NCBI GenBank assembly: GCA_030656035.1
Contig: JAUSOK010000085.1
Coordinates: 1 to 42,205 of the forward strand
Origin: Syntrophales bacterium
GTDB lineage: Bacteria > Desulfobacterota > Syntrophia > Syntrophales > Fen-1087
Direction: 5' to 3'
DNA length: 42,205 nucleotides
Shown: piece by piece, positions 6,552 through 15,049 of the stretch
Layout: each line of letters starts with the position of its first letter
Position numbering within the stretch: position 1 is the stretch's first letter
Position numbers and translations under genes: made by a program
The notes under the pieces: generated by a model
What the model was told of the DNA's origin: nothing
Databases searched by the model: none
What the model saw: only the letters and a program-made list of their open reading frames with translations

Positions 6552-7097
6552 TCATTGTTCTGGCTGTTGAATCAGCTTTTTCAGTTCCCCTGCGAAAATA
6601 TCGTACATTTTCCGGCTGAACAGCACGAAGCGGACCAGCTCCAGGTCGCTGTGTTCCCCGATGTAGTCCATGACTGTCATCAGGGCAATGCGGGCTGCCT
6701 CCTCCAACGGATAGGCGTACACGCCCGTGCTGATGGCGGGAAAGGCAAGGCTTTTCAAACCTCTGGCCGACGCCAGCTTCAGGCTTTCCAGATAGGCGCT
6801 TTTGAGCTGGGCCGCTTCTCCACTACCGCCGCCCTGATAAACAGGGCCGACCGTATGGATGACGAATCGGGCCTTGAGGTTGCCGCCCGCGGTGATCACG
6901 GCCTGACCGGTCGGACAACCGCCGATCTTGCGGCATTCCGCCATAATGGAAGGTCCTCCGGTCGCGTGAATGGCGCCGTCGACGCCGGCCCCCCCTGCCA
7001 GCCTTGTATTGGCGGCATTGACGACAGCGTCTGTTTCCTGCAGGGTAATATCACCCTGAATGAGGGAGAGTGTGGCGTTTTTTATTTTAATATCCAT
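6552..7097 (-). CDS. Macrodomain protein, O-acetyl-ADP-ribose deacetylase type
   Basis: A 181-residue macrodomain of the MacroD/YmdB type. The ADP-ribose-binding motifs are VVNAANTRLAGGAGVDGAIH near residues 26-45, HTVGPVYQGG in the middle, and AISTGVYAYP near residue 120. Such enzymes hydrolyse O-acetyl-ADP-ribose or remove ADP-ribose from acidic protein residues. The start has AAAGGAG at good distance. It is a single gene on the minus strand between two plus-strand units. No sirtuin or ADP-ribosyltransferase is nearby, so the physiological substrate is unknown. Confidence 0.92.
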   Translation of the reverse strand: MDIKIKNATLSLIQGDITLQETDAVVNAANTRLAGGAGVDGAIHATGGPSIMAECRKIGGCPTGQAVITAGGNLKARFVIHTVGPVYQGGGSGEAAQLKSAYLESLKLASARGLKSLAFPAISTGVYAYPLEEAARIALMTVMDYIGEHSDLELVRFVLFSRKMYDIFAGELKKLIQQPEQ

Positions 7098-7187
7098 TGC
7101 AGGGCTCCTTTACTGCCCTTTCGTATAATGAAATGACGAAAAACTGTAAAGGAAAACTTAGCGGCCCTGATAGCGAAGCCTTATCAC

Positions 7188-7216
7188 TTGAATATTGGGC
7201 TCTTGAATGATATAAA
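7188..7216 (+). promoter_or_regulatory. Candidate promoter for the 7299-pcm-nlpD unit
   Basis: TTGAAT (7188-7193), a 17-bp spacer and TATAAA (7211-7216) would give a leader of about 75 nt before the gene at 7299. This is sequence match only. Confidence 0.4.
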
Positions 7217-7298
7217 AGACAGACCATCGGGTCCTGTCGGTTGCGGGAATGATCACTGTCGGCAGGCTCCCTTTTCTTTTTTTGTCAGTCAATGAAAG

Positions 7299-7700
7299 AT
7301 GGCATTGAATAAGAATAAAAGTCCTGAAGATGTCCTTCAGGAAGAGTTCCTTCGGGAAAGAGCGGCTGTCCTGGGCCGGGCGGGTGATAGTGTTTCCAGT
7401 GCCCTCGAAAAATTACACAGCATTGAAAACGGTCTGGAGGAAAGGATGAGCCGGTTGGCGGATATTGAACGGCTCGTCTCGCAAGGTTTGACCGATGCCC
7501 GCAGCCTGGGTCGATTGCGTTGTCACATGGTTATTGAAATAAATCGGGAGATCAGTAAATTTAACGGGGCGCGCGAATATGCCCTGAGGAGGCACTACTA
7601 TCTGATCGTCACCCGGGAAGCGATAGGAATGAGACGGCATCACTGGGTGGACCAGCACTACCGTGTGCCGCCGCAGAAAAAACATCTGCAGGATGGCTGA
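7299..7700 (+). CDS. Conserved-looking hypothetical protein upstream of pcm
   Basis: A 133-residue charged, mostly helical soluble protein that I do not recognise. It has no signal peptide or membrane segment. Residues about 10-70 are rich in E, R, L and A with heptad-like spacing (for example [16 protein letters not shown]), suggesting a coiled coil or helical hairpin. The C-terminal third is basic and aromatic ([20 protein letters not shown]). Its stop shares one base with the pcm start (TGATG), and the real coding pattern continues directly into the operon, so I consider it genuine. The ribosome site is weak, so the start is not certain. The link to pcm suggests a role in the same stress or repair unit, but no function can be assigned. 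Confidence 0.7.
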   Translation: MALNKNKSPEDVLQEEFLRERAAVLGRAGDSVSSALEKLHSIENGLEERMSRLADIERLVSQGLTDARSLGRLRCHMVIEINREISKFNGAREYALRRHYYLIVTREAIGMRRHHWVDQHYRVPPQKKHLQDG

Positions 7701-8353
7701 TGAATAGATATGCCAAACAACGCATGAGGATGGTGGATACGCAGATCCGCGCCAGAGGGGTCAAGGATGGACGCCTCTTGAAGGTGATGCAGACGATTCC
7801 CCGTCATCTGTTTGTGGAAGAGGCGATGACGGATCAGGCCTATAACGACAATCCCCTCCCCATTGGTGAGAAGCAGACCATATCGCAACCCTATATTGTG
7901 GCGTTGATGACGGAGGCGCTGTCCTTGACGGGAAAAGAAAAGGTGCTCGAGATCGGGACCGGTTCCGGTTATCAGACCGCCATTCTGGCACAGCTTGCCG
8001 ACCGGGTTTTTTCGATCGAGCGGATTGCGTCATTGGCCGGCAGGGCAAGAAAAATGCTCGATTACCTGAATGCCTTTAATGTAGCGATCCGGGTGGGAGA
8101 CGGGACATACGGATGGAAGGAAGAAGCGCCCTTTGACGCCATCCTCGTAACAGCCGGCGCCCCCAAGGTTCCATCCCTCCTGGTTGCGCAACTCAGCCTG
8201 GGGGGCAGACTGGTTATTCCGGTGGGGAGCCGCTCGACGCAGACCCTCCTGAAGGTGACGCGCCTTTCCGAGGATATCCATGATATCAAGAAGGAAGATC
8301 TGGGCGGATGCCGGTTTGTCGATCTCATCGGGGAGCACGGTTGGGAAAATTGA
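7700..8353 (+). CDS. pcm: Protein-L-isoaspartate O-methyltransferase
   Basis: A 217-residue PCMT. It transfers a methyl group from S-adenosylmethionine to L-isoaspartyl residues, starting repair of aged proteins in the cytoplasm. Visible family features are [20 protein letters not shown], the substrate-loop [15 protein letters not shown], the SAM motif [15 protein letters not shown], and [14 protein letters not shown]. Length is normal. It overlaps the gene before by one base, and the next gene (nlpD-like) starts inside its last codons, so the three form one operon. The pcm-nlpD order is the same as in gammaproteobacteria. Confidence 0.96.
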   Translation: MNRYAKQRMRMVDTQIRARGVKDGRLLKVMQTIPRHLFVEEAMTDQAYNDNPLPIGEKQTISQPYIVALMTEALSLTGKEKVLEIGTGSGYQTAILAQLADRVFSIERIASLAGRARKMLDYLNAFNVAIRVGDGTYGWKEEAPFDAILVTAGAPKVPSLLVAQLSLGGRLVIPVGSRSTQTLLKVTRLSEDIHDIKKEDLGGCRFVDLIGEHGWEN

Positions 8354-9435
8354 GCACACATCACCGTGGACTTGTCAGCAGATGGATTGTTATTCTGCTC
8401 GTCGGTTTCCTTTTTCCTGCCTGTTCGGGATATCCCCTCAAATCCATGAAGACGTATCAGGTCAGTGGTATTTATCACCGCGTAAAAAGCGGAGAAACCC
8501 TCTACCTCATCGCGCGGGCATACAATGTGAGTGTGCAGGAACTGGCAGAAGCAAATAATATTCAAGATCCGAGCCGGATTGAAGCGGACAGTGTTGTTTT
8601 TGTTCCCGATGCCAGGCAGGTTATCGATGACATCATCGCATCGATGGATACAAGACGTCCCACGACGGGCGCTGTTTTGCCAAAAGCCGGTCAAACCGGG
8701 GTCAAGCAGCCCCAGGAAGGTGATCGGGCGCCGGTGAAGCCGCCCGTCCGGGAAGCGACCATCCAATCCCGAGCGGAAATGTTATCCGGATCGCCGACCA
8801 TCCGCATCAAACCGGGAAAGGTGCTGGATCGTTTTCATGATGCCTCCCGGGAAGAAGGCAAGGGCGCTGCTTCCGGGACCGAAGAAGCTCCGCCTGCCCA
8901 ACCCGCGGGCCACGCTTCCATTCCGGTTCAAAAATCTGAACGGGTAAACGAGCAGGCAGCGGTTCCGCAAGCCATTGCAGCCGGGGAGGCCCCGGTCGGA
9001 CGCGAGCGTTCAGTAGAGTCGCCCCCGTCGAAGGTAGAAGCCGAGACCCTTCAGTTTGACCGGAAGCGGTTTGTCTGGCCCGTGCAGGGCAAGGTGGTCT
9101 CGCGGTTCGGCATCCAGCCGAATGGCATGTACTATAACGGGGTTACCATCGCTGGAGGGGAAGATATGCCGGTGGTTGCCGCCGCCTGGGGAACCGTCAT
9201 CTTCTCAGGTCCCCTGAAGGATTATGGAGAAACGATCATTATCAAGCACGAAGATCGTTATGCCACCGTTTATACCCGCCTGGGACAACGGAAGGTCAAG
9301 CTCGATGATCGCGTTAAGCAGGCCGAGAGGATCGGTTATTTGGGAAAAGGTGAAGAAAAAGGGGGCGGACCCCGCTTTAACTTTGAGATCCGCTATCACA
9401 ACAAAGCGCGTAACCCGCTGTTCTTTTTGCCATAG
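8341..9435 (+). CDS. nlpD: NlpD-like lipoprotein: LysM plus degenerate LytM (M23)
   Basis: I use the TTG at 8341 (GGGAG 6 nt upstream, overlapping pcm), giving 364 residues. An N-terminal hydrophobic stretch ends LFPAC, a plausible lipobox with Cys28. A LysM domain spans about 45-90 ([20 protein letters not shown]). A long low-complexity linker follows, then a LytM domain at about 253-364. The zinc ligands expected for an active M23 peptidase are missing: the HxxxD site reads YYNGVTIAG and the HxH site reads FNFEIR. NlpD and EnvC are also inactive LytM proteins that activate cell-wall amidases, and NlpD is also encoded next to pcm. I infer an amidase activator at the outer membrane. No amidase gene is in the window. 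Confidence 0.88.
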   Translation: MGKLSTHHRGLVSRWIVILLVGFLFPACSGYPLKSMKTYQVSGIYHRVKSGETLYLIARAYNVSVQELAEANNIQDPSRIEADSVVFVPDARQVIDDIIASMDTRRPTTGAVLPKAGQTGVKQPQEGDRAPVKPPVREATIQSRAEMLSGSPTIRIKPGKVLDRFHDASREEGKGAASGTEEAPPAQPAGHASIPVQKSERVNEQAAVPQAIAAGEAPVGRERSVESPPSKVEAETLQFDRKRFVWPVQGKVVSRFGIQPNGMYYNGVTIAGGEDMPVVAAAWGTVIFSGPLKDYGETIIIKHEDRYATVYTRLGQRKVKLDDRVKQAERIGYLGKGEEKGGGPRFNFEIRYHNKARNPLFFLP

Positions 9436-9473
9436 AGGTACGGTGATCCGTAAAAAGTCAGGAGCTTATAAGA

Positions 9474-10622
9474 ATGGCATTTTCATTTGAACAGGGGCCC
9501 ATCCGGCCGCCTAGCGAACATAGAAGCCTGCTGATCCGTGTGACCAGGAATTGTCCCTGGAACAAGTGCGCCTTCTGTCATTCCTACCGCAATGCGCAGT
9601 TTGCACTGAGATATGTGGAGGAAGTCAAACAGGATATTCAGGCGGCAGGTCAGATTGCCGATGAAATCAGGGCGCTGTCGTGGAAATTGGGAGAAGGAGG
9701 GCATGTCAACGAGAGGATCGCCAATGCCGTCTGGCAGCAGAACGAGCGCTACAATGACCATTTCCGCTCGATCGCCGCATGGCTTTACTACGGCGGCGAA
9801 TCCGTTTTTCTGCAGGACGCCGATTCACTCATCCTGAAGACGAAAGATTTGGTGGAGATCCTTTCCTGCCTCAGAACGACATTTCCTTCGGTCGGGCGGA
9901 TTACCTCTTACTGCCGTTCAAAGACGGCGGCCAGAAAGTCCGTGGAGGACTTCCGGCTGCTCCGGGATGCCGGCCTGTCCCGAATTCATATCGGCATGGA
10001 AAGCGGTTATGATCCCCTGCTGAAATTTATCCGGAAAGGGACCACGGCGGCGGAACATATCGAAGGGGGCAGGAGAATCGTAGCCGCAGGAATTTCACTG
10101 TCTGAATATGTGATCCCGGGGCTGGGCGGTACAAGATGGTCGAGGGAACATGCCCAGGAGACGGCCCGGGTGATCAACCAGATCAACCCGGAGTTCGTCC
10201 GGCTCCGGTCGCTGCATATTGTCCGTGACACCGACCTTTATGATATGATGCAGAACGGGGAATTCACCCCGCTGGGCGAGGAAGCCGTGTTGCACGAAAT
10301 TCGCAGGTTCATCGAGTGCCTCGAAGGAATCGAGACCACCCTGGTCAGTGATCATATCCTGAACCTTCTGGAGGAACTGGAAGGGACATTTCCGGCGGAC
10401 AAGGAAAAGATGCTGTCCCTGATTGACCGGTACTTTGCCTTGCCGTTGCAGGACCGCATCATCTTCCGGCTGGGCCGGCGAAAGGGCCTTTACCGAAGCC
10501 TTGATGACCTTGACGACCGGCAAACCTACCTGAGACTAAAACAGATTGTCAACGAATATGTGTCGAAGGAGCCCGAGCAACTGGATAGAGACCTCAGAAG
10601 ATTGATGCATTCATACATTTAA
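9474..10622 (+). CDS. Radical SAM protein with CX4CX2C motif
   Basis: A 382-residue radical SAM domain protein. The cluster motif is CPWNKCAFC at residues 27-35, with four rather than three residues between the first two cysteines. Other core features are YYGGESVFLQDADSL, ITSYCRSKTA, and IHIGMESGYDPLLKFIRKGT. There is no N-terminal B12 domain and no obvious SPASM or TRAM domain. The C-terminal about 100 residues are helical and charged. I recognise the type as uncharacterised COG1032-like but cannot name a substrate. The start has AGGAG at suitable distance and lies 38 nt after nlpD. carD follows after 72 nt. Confidence 0.85.
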   Translation: MAFSFEQGPIRPPSEHRSLLIRVTRNCPWNKCAFCHSYRNAQFALRYVEEVKQDIQAAGQIADEIRALSWKLGEGGHVNERIANAVWQQNERYNDHFRSIAAWLYYGGESVFLQDADSLILKTKDLVEILSCLRTTFPSVGRITSYCRSKTAARKSVEDFRLLRDAGLSRIHIGMESGYDPLLKFIRKGTTAAEHIEGGRRIVAAGISLSEYVIPGLGGTRWSREHAQETARVINQINPEFVRLRSLHIVRDTDLYDMMQNGEFTPLGEEAVLHEIRRFIECLEGIETTLVSDHILNLLEELEGTFPADKEKMLSLIDRYFALPLQDRIIFRLGRRKGLYRSLDDLDDRQTYLRLKQIVNEYVSKEPEQLDRDLRRLMHSYI

Positions 10623-10694
10623 AAAAGATTGACGAATGAGAAAAATTCTGGTAACATAATTAGTTCAAATTTAGAATGGCAGGTGGTGTGTATT

Positions 10695-11180
10695 ATGTTC
10701 AAGGTAGGGGATATGGCTGTTTATCCCGCCCAGGGCGTCGGTGTGATCGAGGCCATCGAAAACAGGGAAGTGATGGGCAATAAACAGCTTTTCTATGTCA
10801 TGAAAATCATGGGCAATGGCATGAAGATCATGATTCCCATGAGCGGTGCGGATGCCGTCGGACTCAGGGAGGTGATTGCCCGGGAGGAGATACCCAAAAT
10901 CTACGAGATCCTCAGAAACAAGGATGTGACCATCGACAAGCAGACATGGAATAAAAGATACCGGGAATACCTGGAGAAAATCAAGACGGGGTCGGTCTTC
11001 GAGATCGCCCGTGTTTTGCGGGATCTGTTTATATTAAAAAGCGATAAGAATCTGTCCTTTGGTGAGCGCAAGATGATGGATACGGCCAAGAACCTGCTCA
11101 TCAAAGAAATCTCGGTGGCAAGTAATGCTGAAGAGGCCAAGGTTGAGCAGGACCTGAAAACTATTTTTACTATTCAATAA
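10695..11180 (+). CDS. carD: CarD/CdnL-family RNA polymerase-binding regulator
   Basis: A 161-residue CarD-family protein. The N-terminal RNAP-interaction domain starts MFKVGDMAVYPAQGVGVIEA and spans about residues 1-60. The helical C-terminal domain that contacts promoter DNA follows (for example VLRDLFILKSDKNLSFGERK). CarD/CdnL proteins bind the beta subunit and stabilise the open complex at many promoters, including rRNA promoters (family knowledge). The track starts 22 codons upstream, but the ATG at 10695 is the usual family start. The gene sits 38 nt before the PIN/TRAM gene and probably shares its transcript. Confidence 0.93.
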   Translation: MFKVGDMAVYPAQGVGVIEAIENREVMGNKQLFYVMKIMGNGMKIMIPMSGADAVGLREVIAREEIPKIYEILRNKDVTIDKQTWNKRYREYLEKIKTGSVFEIARVLRDLFILKSDKNLSFGERKMMDTAKNLLIKEISVASNAEEAKVEQDLKTIFTIQ

Positions 11181-11218
11181 ATCATATTAAAATTTATAAA
11201 GAAAGGAGGTGAGTTTTT

Positions 11219-12226
11219 GTGACCGTAAGAATTCTGTTGGTGTTGGCCTGTTCATTGAGCGGACTCTTTATTGTCCACGTTTACTATGGTTTCCCGATTG
11301 CGATAATTGGCTTATTTATAGGATTTTTGATCGCTTTATTTGTTATCCAGATAGAAGAATCGATCCGGAAAGTATCGTTGCGCGTCATCTTTGGCGGGGT
11401 TGTCGGGATGCTCATCGGCTTGTTGATCGTCTATCTGCTGGCCTATGGTTTGAAGTTTGTCAGCATGGAAAAACAACAGGTTGTCCCCTGGGTTTATGCG
11501 TTGTTGACGGGCATCATGGCCTATCTGGGTCTTTTGATCGGTTCAAAAAAAATTGAAGAATTCAGCTTTTTTGGCTTTGGTCAGAGCAAGGACATCAGTG
11601 ATCACCGGGTTCTCGATACAAGCGTCATTATTGATGGACGGATTGCCGATATTGCCGATACGGGTTTTTTACATGGCAATTTGATTGTCCCGCGCTTTGT
11701 TCTGGATGAATTACAGTATATCGCCGATTCCTCCGATTCCGTGAAGCGCTCCCGTGGCCGGCGAGGGCTTGATATTCTGAATCGGATGCAGCGAAGCGTC
11801 GGGATCAATATCGAGATTATGGATCATGATTTTCCGAAATTAAAAGGGGTAGACGCAAAATTGGTCGCCCTCGCGAAAAAGTTGAATGCCAGAATTGTAA
11901 CCAATGACTTCAATCTCAACAAGGTTGCCGAACTTCAGGGCATCAAAATTCTCAACGTCAACGAACTGGCCAATGCCCTCAAACCGGTCGTTCTTCCCGG
12001 TGAGAGCATGTCCGTCAAAATCATCAAGGAAGGCAAGGAACCGGGGCAGGGCGTTGCCTATCTCGACGACGGCACCATGATTATTGTGGATCATGCACAA
12101 AAGCATCAGGGGGCCAATGTCGAGGTTCTGGTCACCAGCGTCCTGCAGACAACCGCCGGCCGGATGATTTTTTCGGAACTCAAGAGCGTTGCAACTGAAA
12201 AGAAGGTCCTCGGGTTGGCGACCTGA
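11219..12226 (+). CDS. yacL: Membrane PIN/TRAM-domain protein, YacL family
   Basis: A 335-residue protein with a GTG start behind an excellent AAAGGAGGTGA site. About four transmembrane helices occupy residues 1-110. A PIN nuclease-like domain follows (LDTSVIIDGRIADIADTG near 131, DELQ, RRGLDIL, RIVTNDFNLNKVAEL), keeping the acidic residues expected for metal binding. A C-terminal TRAM domain (GQGVAYLDDGTMIIVDHA) probably binds RNA. This is the architecture of YacL of Gram-positive bacteria. YacL is also followed there by ispD, ispF and gltX, as here. A membrane-anchored RNase is the likely role, but the substrate is unknown. A strong terminator follows. Confidence 0.9.
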   Translation: MTVRILLVLACSLSGLFIVHVYYGFPIAIIGLFIGFLIALFVIQIEESIRKVSLRVIFGGVVGMLIGLLIVYLLAYGLKFVSMEKQQVVPWVYALLTGIMAYLGLLIGSKKIEEFSFFGFGQSKDISDHRVLDTSVIIDGRIADIADTGFLHGNLIVPRFVLDELQYIADSSDSVKRSRGRRGLDILNRMQRSVGINIEIMDHDFPKLKGVDAKLVALAKKLNARIVTNDFNLNKVAELQGIKILNVNELANALKPVVLPGESMSVKIIKEGKEPGQGVAYLDDGTMIIVDHAQKHQGANVEVLVTSVLQTTAGRMIFSELKSVATEKKVLGLAT

Positions 12227-12240
12227 TCGTTACGCGACTG

Positions 12241-12270
12241 AGCCCGGGAAATAATCCCCGGGCTTTTTTT
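12241..12270 (+). terminator. Intrinsic terminator after carD-yacL
   Basis: AGCCCGGG and CCCGGGCT form a perfect 8-bp G+C-rich stem around an 8-nt loop and are followed by T6-7. It separates the carD-yacL transcript from ispD. Confidence 0.92.
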
Positions 12271-12387
12271 ATCAACTTTGTAAAACCGCCTGTGCCGCGA
12301 TGCGGCGCACCCATCGGACAGAGGGCTTGCGCCTGGATCAAGGATCAAGACGCTTCTTTTACGAGCCCAAAAGAGTATCCATCAACC

Positions 12388-13092
12388 ATGACAACAGTCG
12401 CCATCATCCCCGCCGCCGGATCCGGGAAAAGAATGCAGGGAGGCCTGTCCAAACAGTATCTGCCGGTTGACGGCAAGATGATCCTGCTCCACACCCTCAG
12501 CGTCTTCGAACTTTCGCCGGATATCGATGAGATTGTCCTGGTCGCACCCGAGGAAGATATCCCGATGATCCGGCAAATGATTGTTGAGCACCGGGGAATG
12601 TCCAAGGTCCGTCATGTTATGGCAGGGGGAAAGCAGAGACAGGATTCCGTCCGGAACGGGCTGGCCGCCGTCGAGAACCAGGCGGATATCGTTTTGATTC
12701 ACGATGCGGTCCGGCCGTTTATATCGGAGAACTTGATCCGTCTAACCGTTCAGGAGGCCGAAAAACATGGCGCCGTCGCCGTGGGGATGCCGGTGAAGGA
12801 CACGATCAAAAGGGTTGATCCGGGCGGATGGATCGTCGAGACGCTGAACCGGCAGGTTTTATGGATGACGCAAACGCCGCAGGCATTCAAACGATCCGTG
12901 ATTCAGGAAGCATACCGCAGGGCTGATGAGGATCAGTTTTATGGGACCGATGACGCCTCGCTCGTTGAACGGATGGGATTCCGGGTCAAAATGATCGCCG
13001 CCTCCTATGCGAACATCAAAATCACCACGCCGGAAGACCTTCTCATGGCTGAATTTCTGATAAAAAGACAAAAAAGGGGAAATGTCTCGTGA
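12388..13092 (+). CDS. ispD: 2-C-methyl-D-erythritol 4-phosphate cytidylyltransferase
   Basis: A 234-residue IspD of the MEP isoprenoid pathway, which joins MEP and CTP to form CDP-ME. The CTP-binding motif IIPAAGSGKRMQGGLSKQYL is at the N-terminus, with IHDAVRPF in the middle and KITTPEDLLMAE near the end. The 32 extra N-terminal codons in the track precede the family start and are not used. The ribosome site is weak. The end overlaps ispF by 4 nt (GTGA). Confidence 0.95.
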   Translation: MTTVAIIPAAGSGKRMQGGLSKQYLPVDGKMILLHTLSVFELSPDIDEIVLVAPEEDIPMIRQMIVEHRGMSKVRHVMAGGKQRQDSVRNGLAAVENQADIVLIHDAVRPFISENLIRLTVQEAEKHGAVAVGMPVKDTIKRVDPGGWIVETLNRQVLWMTQTPQAFKRSVIQEAYRRADEDQFYGTDDASLVERMGFRVKMIAASYANIKITTPEDLLMAEFLIKRQKRGNVS

Positions 13093-13571
13093 GAATCGGG
13101 TTCGGATATGACAGTCATCGCCTGGTGGAAGGGCGGCGACTCGTGCTGGGGGGGGTGGAAATTCCACATGACAAGGGCCTGTCGGGGCACTCGGACGCCG
13201 ATGTACTGGTCCATGCTGTTTGCGACGCCATTTTAGGCGCCCTGGCTGCCGGCGATATCGGCCGTCATTTCCCCGATACGGATCCGGCCTATAAAGACAT
13301 TTCCAGCTTGAAACTGCTTGAGCACGTCCGGATTTTTGGCGCGCAAAGGGGGTACGTCGTTCATAATGTTGATACCACGATCGTTCTGGAAAAACCCAAG
13401 ATATCTGAGCATATCCCTGATATGGCGGCGAAACTGGCCGAAACCTTAAAAATTTCGGTGGAAAGTATCAGTGTCAAGGTAAAAACGAATGAGGGGATGG
13501 GTTTTGCCGGACGCCAGGAAGGGGTTGCCGCTTATGCTGTGGTGACGATCACCAAAAAGGAGGATGAATGA
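13089..13571 (+). CDS. ispF: 2-C-methyl-D-erythritol 2,4-cyclodiphosphate synthase
   Basis: A 160-residue IspF with a GTG start. It converts CDP-ME 2-phosphate to the cyclodiphosphate and CMP. The metal ligands are visible in GYDSHRL (Asp8, His10) and LSGHSDADVLVHAVCDA (His about 42). The C-terminal NEGMGFAGRQEGVAAYA is also typical. It overlaps ispD and gltX by 4 nt each (GTGA and ATGA), so the three genes are translationally coupled. This order matches the Gram-positive ispD-ispF-gltX cluster. The middle enzyme ispE is not in the window. Confidence 0.97.
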   Translation: MRIGFGYDSHRLVEGRRLVLGGVEIPHDKGLSGHSDADVLVHAVCDAILGALAAGDIGRHFPDTDPAYKDISSLKLLEHVRIFGAQRGYVVHNVDTTIVLEKPKISEHIPDMAAKLAETLKISVESISVKVKTNEGMGFAGRQEGVAAYAVVTITKKEDE

Positions 13572-15034
13572 CCGCCGAGAAACCGCGTGTCCGGTTCGCT
13601 CCCTCGCCGACGGGTGATCTTCATGTGGGTAATGCCAGGACGGCCCTGTTCAACTATCTGTTTGCCAGGCATCATGGTGGTGAATTCATTCTCCGGGTTG
13701 AAGATACGGATTCCGTGCGGACGTCAACGGATTCTGAACGCCGGATACTGGAGGATCTGGCGTGGCTGGCCATCGACTGGGATGAAGGTCCCGGCAGAGG
13801 CGGTGCAAAAGGCCCCTATCACCAGCGTGAACGGCTTGATTTGTATAGCCATTATCTGAAAATACTGATCCAGGCCGGATGCGTCTATCCCTGTTACTGC
13901 ACAGAGAAAGAACTGGAGGCGGAGCGGGCTGAGCTGATTTTCAGAAAAATGATGCCCCGTTATATGGGAAAGTGCCGGAACCTGAACGATTCAGAGCGTA
14001 AAAATCTGGCGGATCAGGGAAGAGAGCCGGCTTACCGCTTCAGGATCGGAACAGAGAGCATCGCGTTCACGGATTTGATCCGGGGCGCCATGAAATTTGA
14101 CGCCGGGGCAATAGGGGATTTCATCATCGTCCGCTCCAACGGCATCCCCGCTTACAATTTTGCCGTCGTCGTAGATGACTACCTGATGAGCATCTCCCAT
14201 GTAATCCGCGGAGAGGATCATCTTTCCAATACTGCCCTGCAGTTGCTGATCTATCGAGCCCTCGGTTTCAAGCCGCCCGTCTTTGCACATCACGCCCTCA
14301 TTCTGGGAAAAGACCGGTCCAAGCTCAGCAAGCGGCATGGATCCGTCACGGTCCGGGAATTCCGGGAAAGGGGTATCCTGCCGGAGGTTCTCCTGAACTA
14401 TCTTGCACTGCTTGGCAGTTCCCTTGGCGGCGGGCGGGAAGTCTGCGCCCTGGAAGAAATGATTACCTCTTTTTCGCTCGATCGCGCCGGAAAGAGCGGG
14501 GCCATCTTTGATGAGGACAAACTCAAATGGCTCAACGGGATCTATATCCGCCAGGGGGATTTGCACAGTTTAACCGAACGATTACTGCCTTTTATCAGGG
14601 CTGCCGGTTATCATAAAGTCGACACCCTTGACCGTGTGTGGCTTGAAAGGGTCATTGATGCGGTCCGGGGCGACCTGTCGACGTTGTCGGACATTGGGGA
14701 CCAGATGGATATTTTTTTCGATGACCGCTATGTCCTCTCCGGCGAGGCGCAGCGGCTTCTCGGGAAAGAACAGGCCCTGACCGTCGTCCGGGCGCTTCAG
14801 GAAGGCCTTGAGCATCCACCTCTTTCTGCCGACAACAGCTATCGGCGGATCATCGAGATTGTAAAAAGGAAGACCGGCGTCACGGGGAAAAACCTCTTCA
14901 TGCCGATTCGCGCCGTTGTGACCGGGAGAATAAGGGGACCGGAACTGGACAAGGTATTTGCGATTTTGAGCCCCGCATCCCTGAAACATCGGGTTGAAAC
15001 AGCGATCAGCGGTCTATCGGGGATAAACCGCTGA
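13568..15034 (+). CDS. gltX: Glutamyl-tRNA synthetase
   Basis: A 488-residue class I synthetase of normal length. The HIGH motif is FAPSPTGDLHVGNA at about 10-22, and the KMSKS-type loop is DRSKLSKRHG near residue 250. A possible zinc site is CYCTEKELEAER...KC around residues 118-137. It charges tRNA-Glu and may be non-discriminating, since no GlnRS is seen here, but sequence alone does not settle that. It is the last gene of the ispD-ispF-gltX operon. A 12-bp perfect inverted repeat overlaps its stop codon. Confidence 0.97.
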   Translation: MTAEKPRVRFAPSPTGDLHVGNARTALFNYLFARHHGGEFILRVEDTDSVRTSTDSERRILEDLAWLAIDWDEGPGRGGAKGPYHQRERLDLYSHYLKILIQAGCVYPCYCTEKELEAERAELIFRKMMPRYMGKCRNLNDSERKNLADQGREPAYRFRIGTESIAFTDLIRGAMKFDAGAIGDFIIVRSNGIPAYNFAVVVDDYLMSISHVIRGEDHLSNTALQLLIYRALGFKPPVFAHHALILGKDRSKLSKRHGSVTVREFRERGILPEVLLNYLALLGSSLGGGREVCALEEMITSFSLDRAGKSGAIFDEDKLKWLNGIYIRQGDLHSLTERLLPFIRAAGYHKVDTLDRVWLERVIDAVRGDLSTLSDIGDQMDIFFDDRYVLSGEAQRLLGKEQALTVVRALQEGLEHPPLSADNSYRRIIEIVKRKTGVTGKNLFMPIRAVVTGRIRGPELDKVFAILSPASLKHRVETAISGLSGINR

Positions 15035-15038
15035 TCGC
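15002..15038. terminator. Perfect 12-bp inverted repeat over the gltX stop, terminator-like
   Basis: GCGATCAGCGGT and ACCGCTGATCGC form a perfect 12-bp stem around a 13-nt loop, including the gltX TGA. It lies 12 nt before the stop of the convergent carboxyltransferase gene. There is no U-tract, so it may act as a bidirectional barrier or RNA end-stabiliser rather than a classical terminator. Confidence 0.45.
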
Positions 15039-15049
15039 CTGAGACGACA

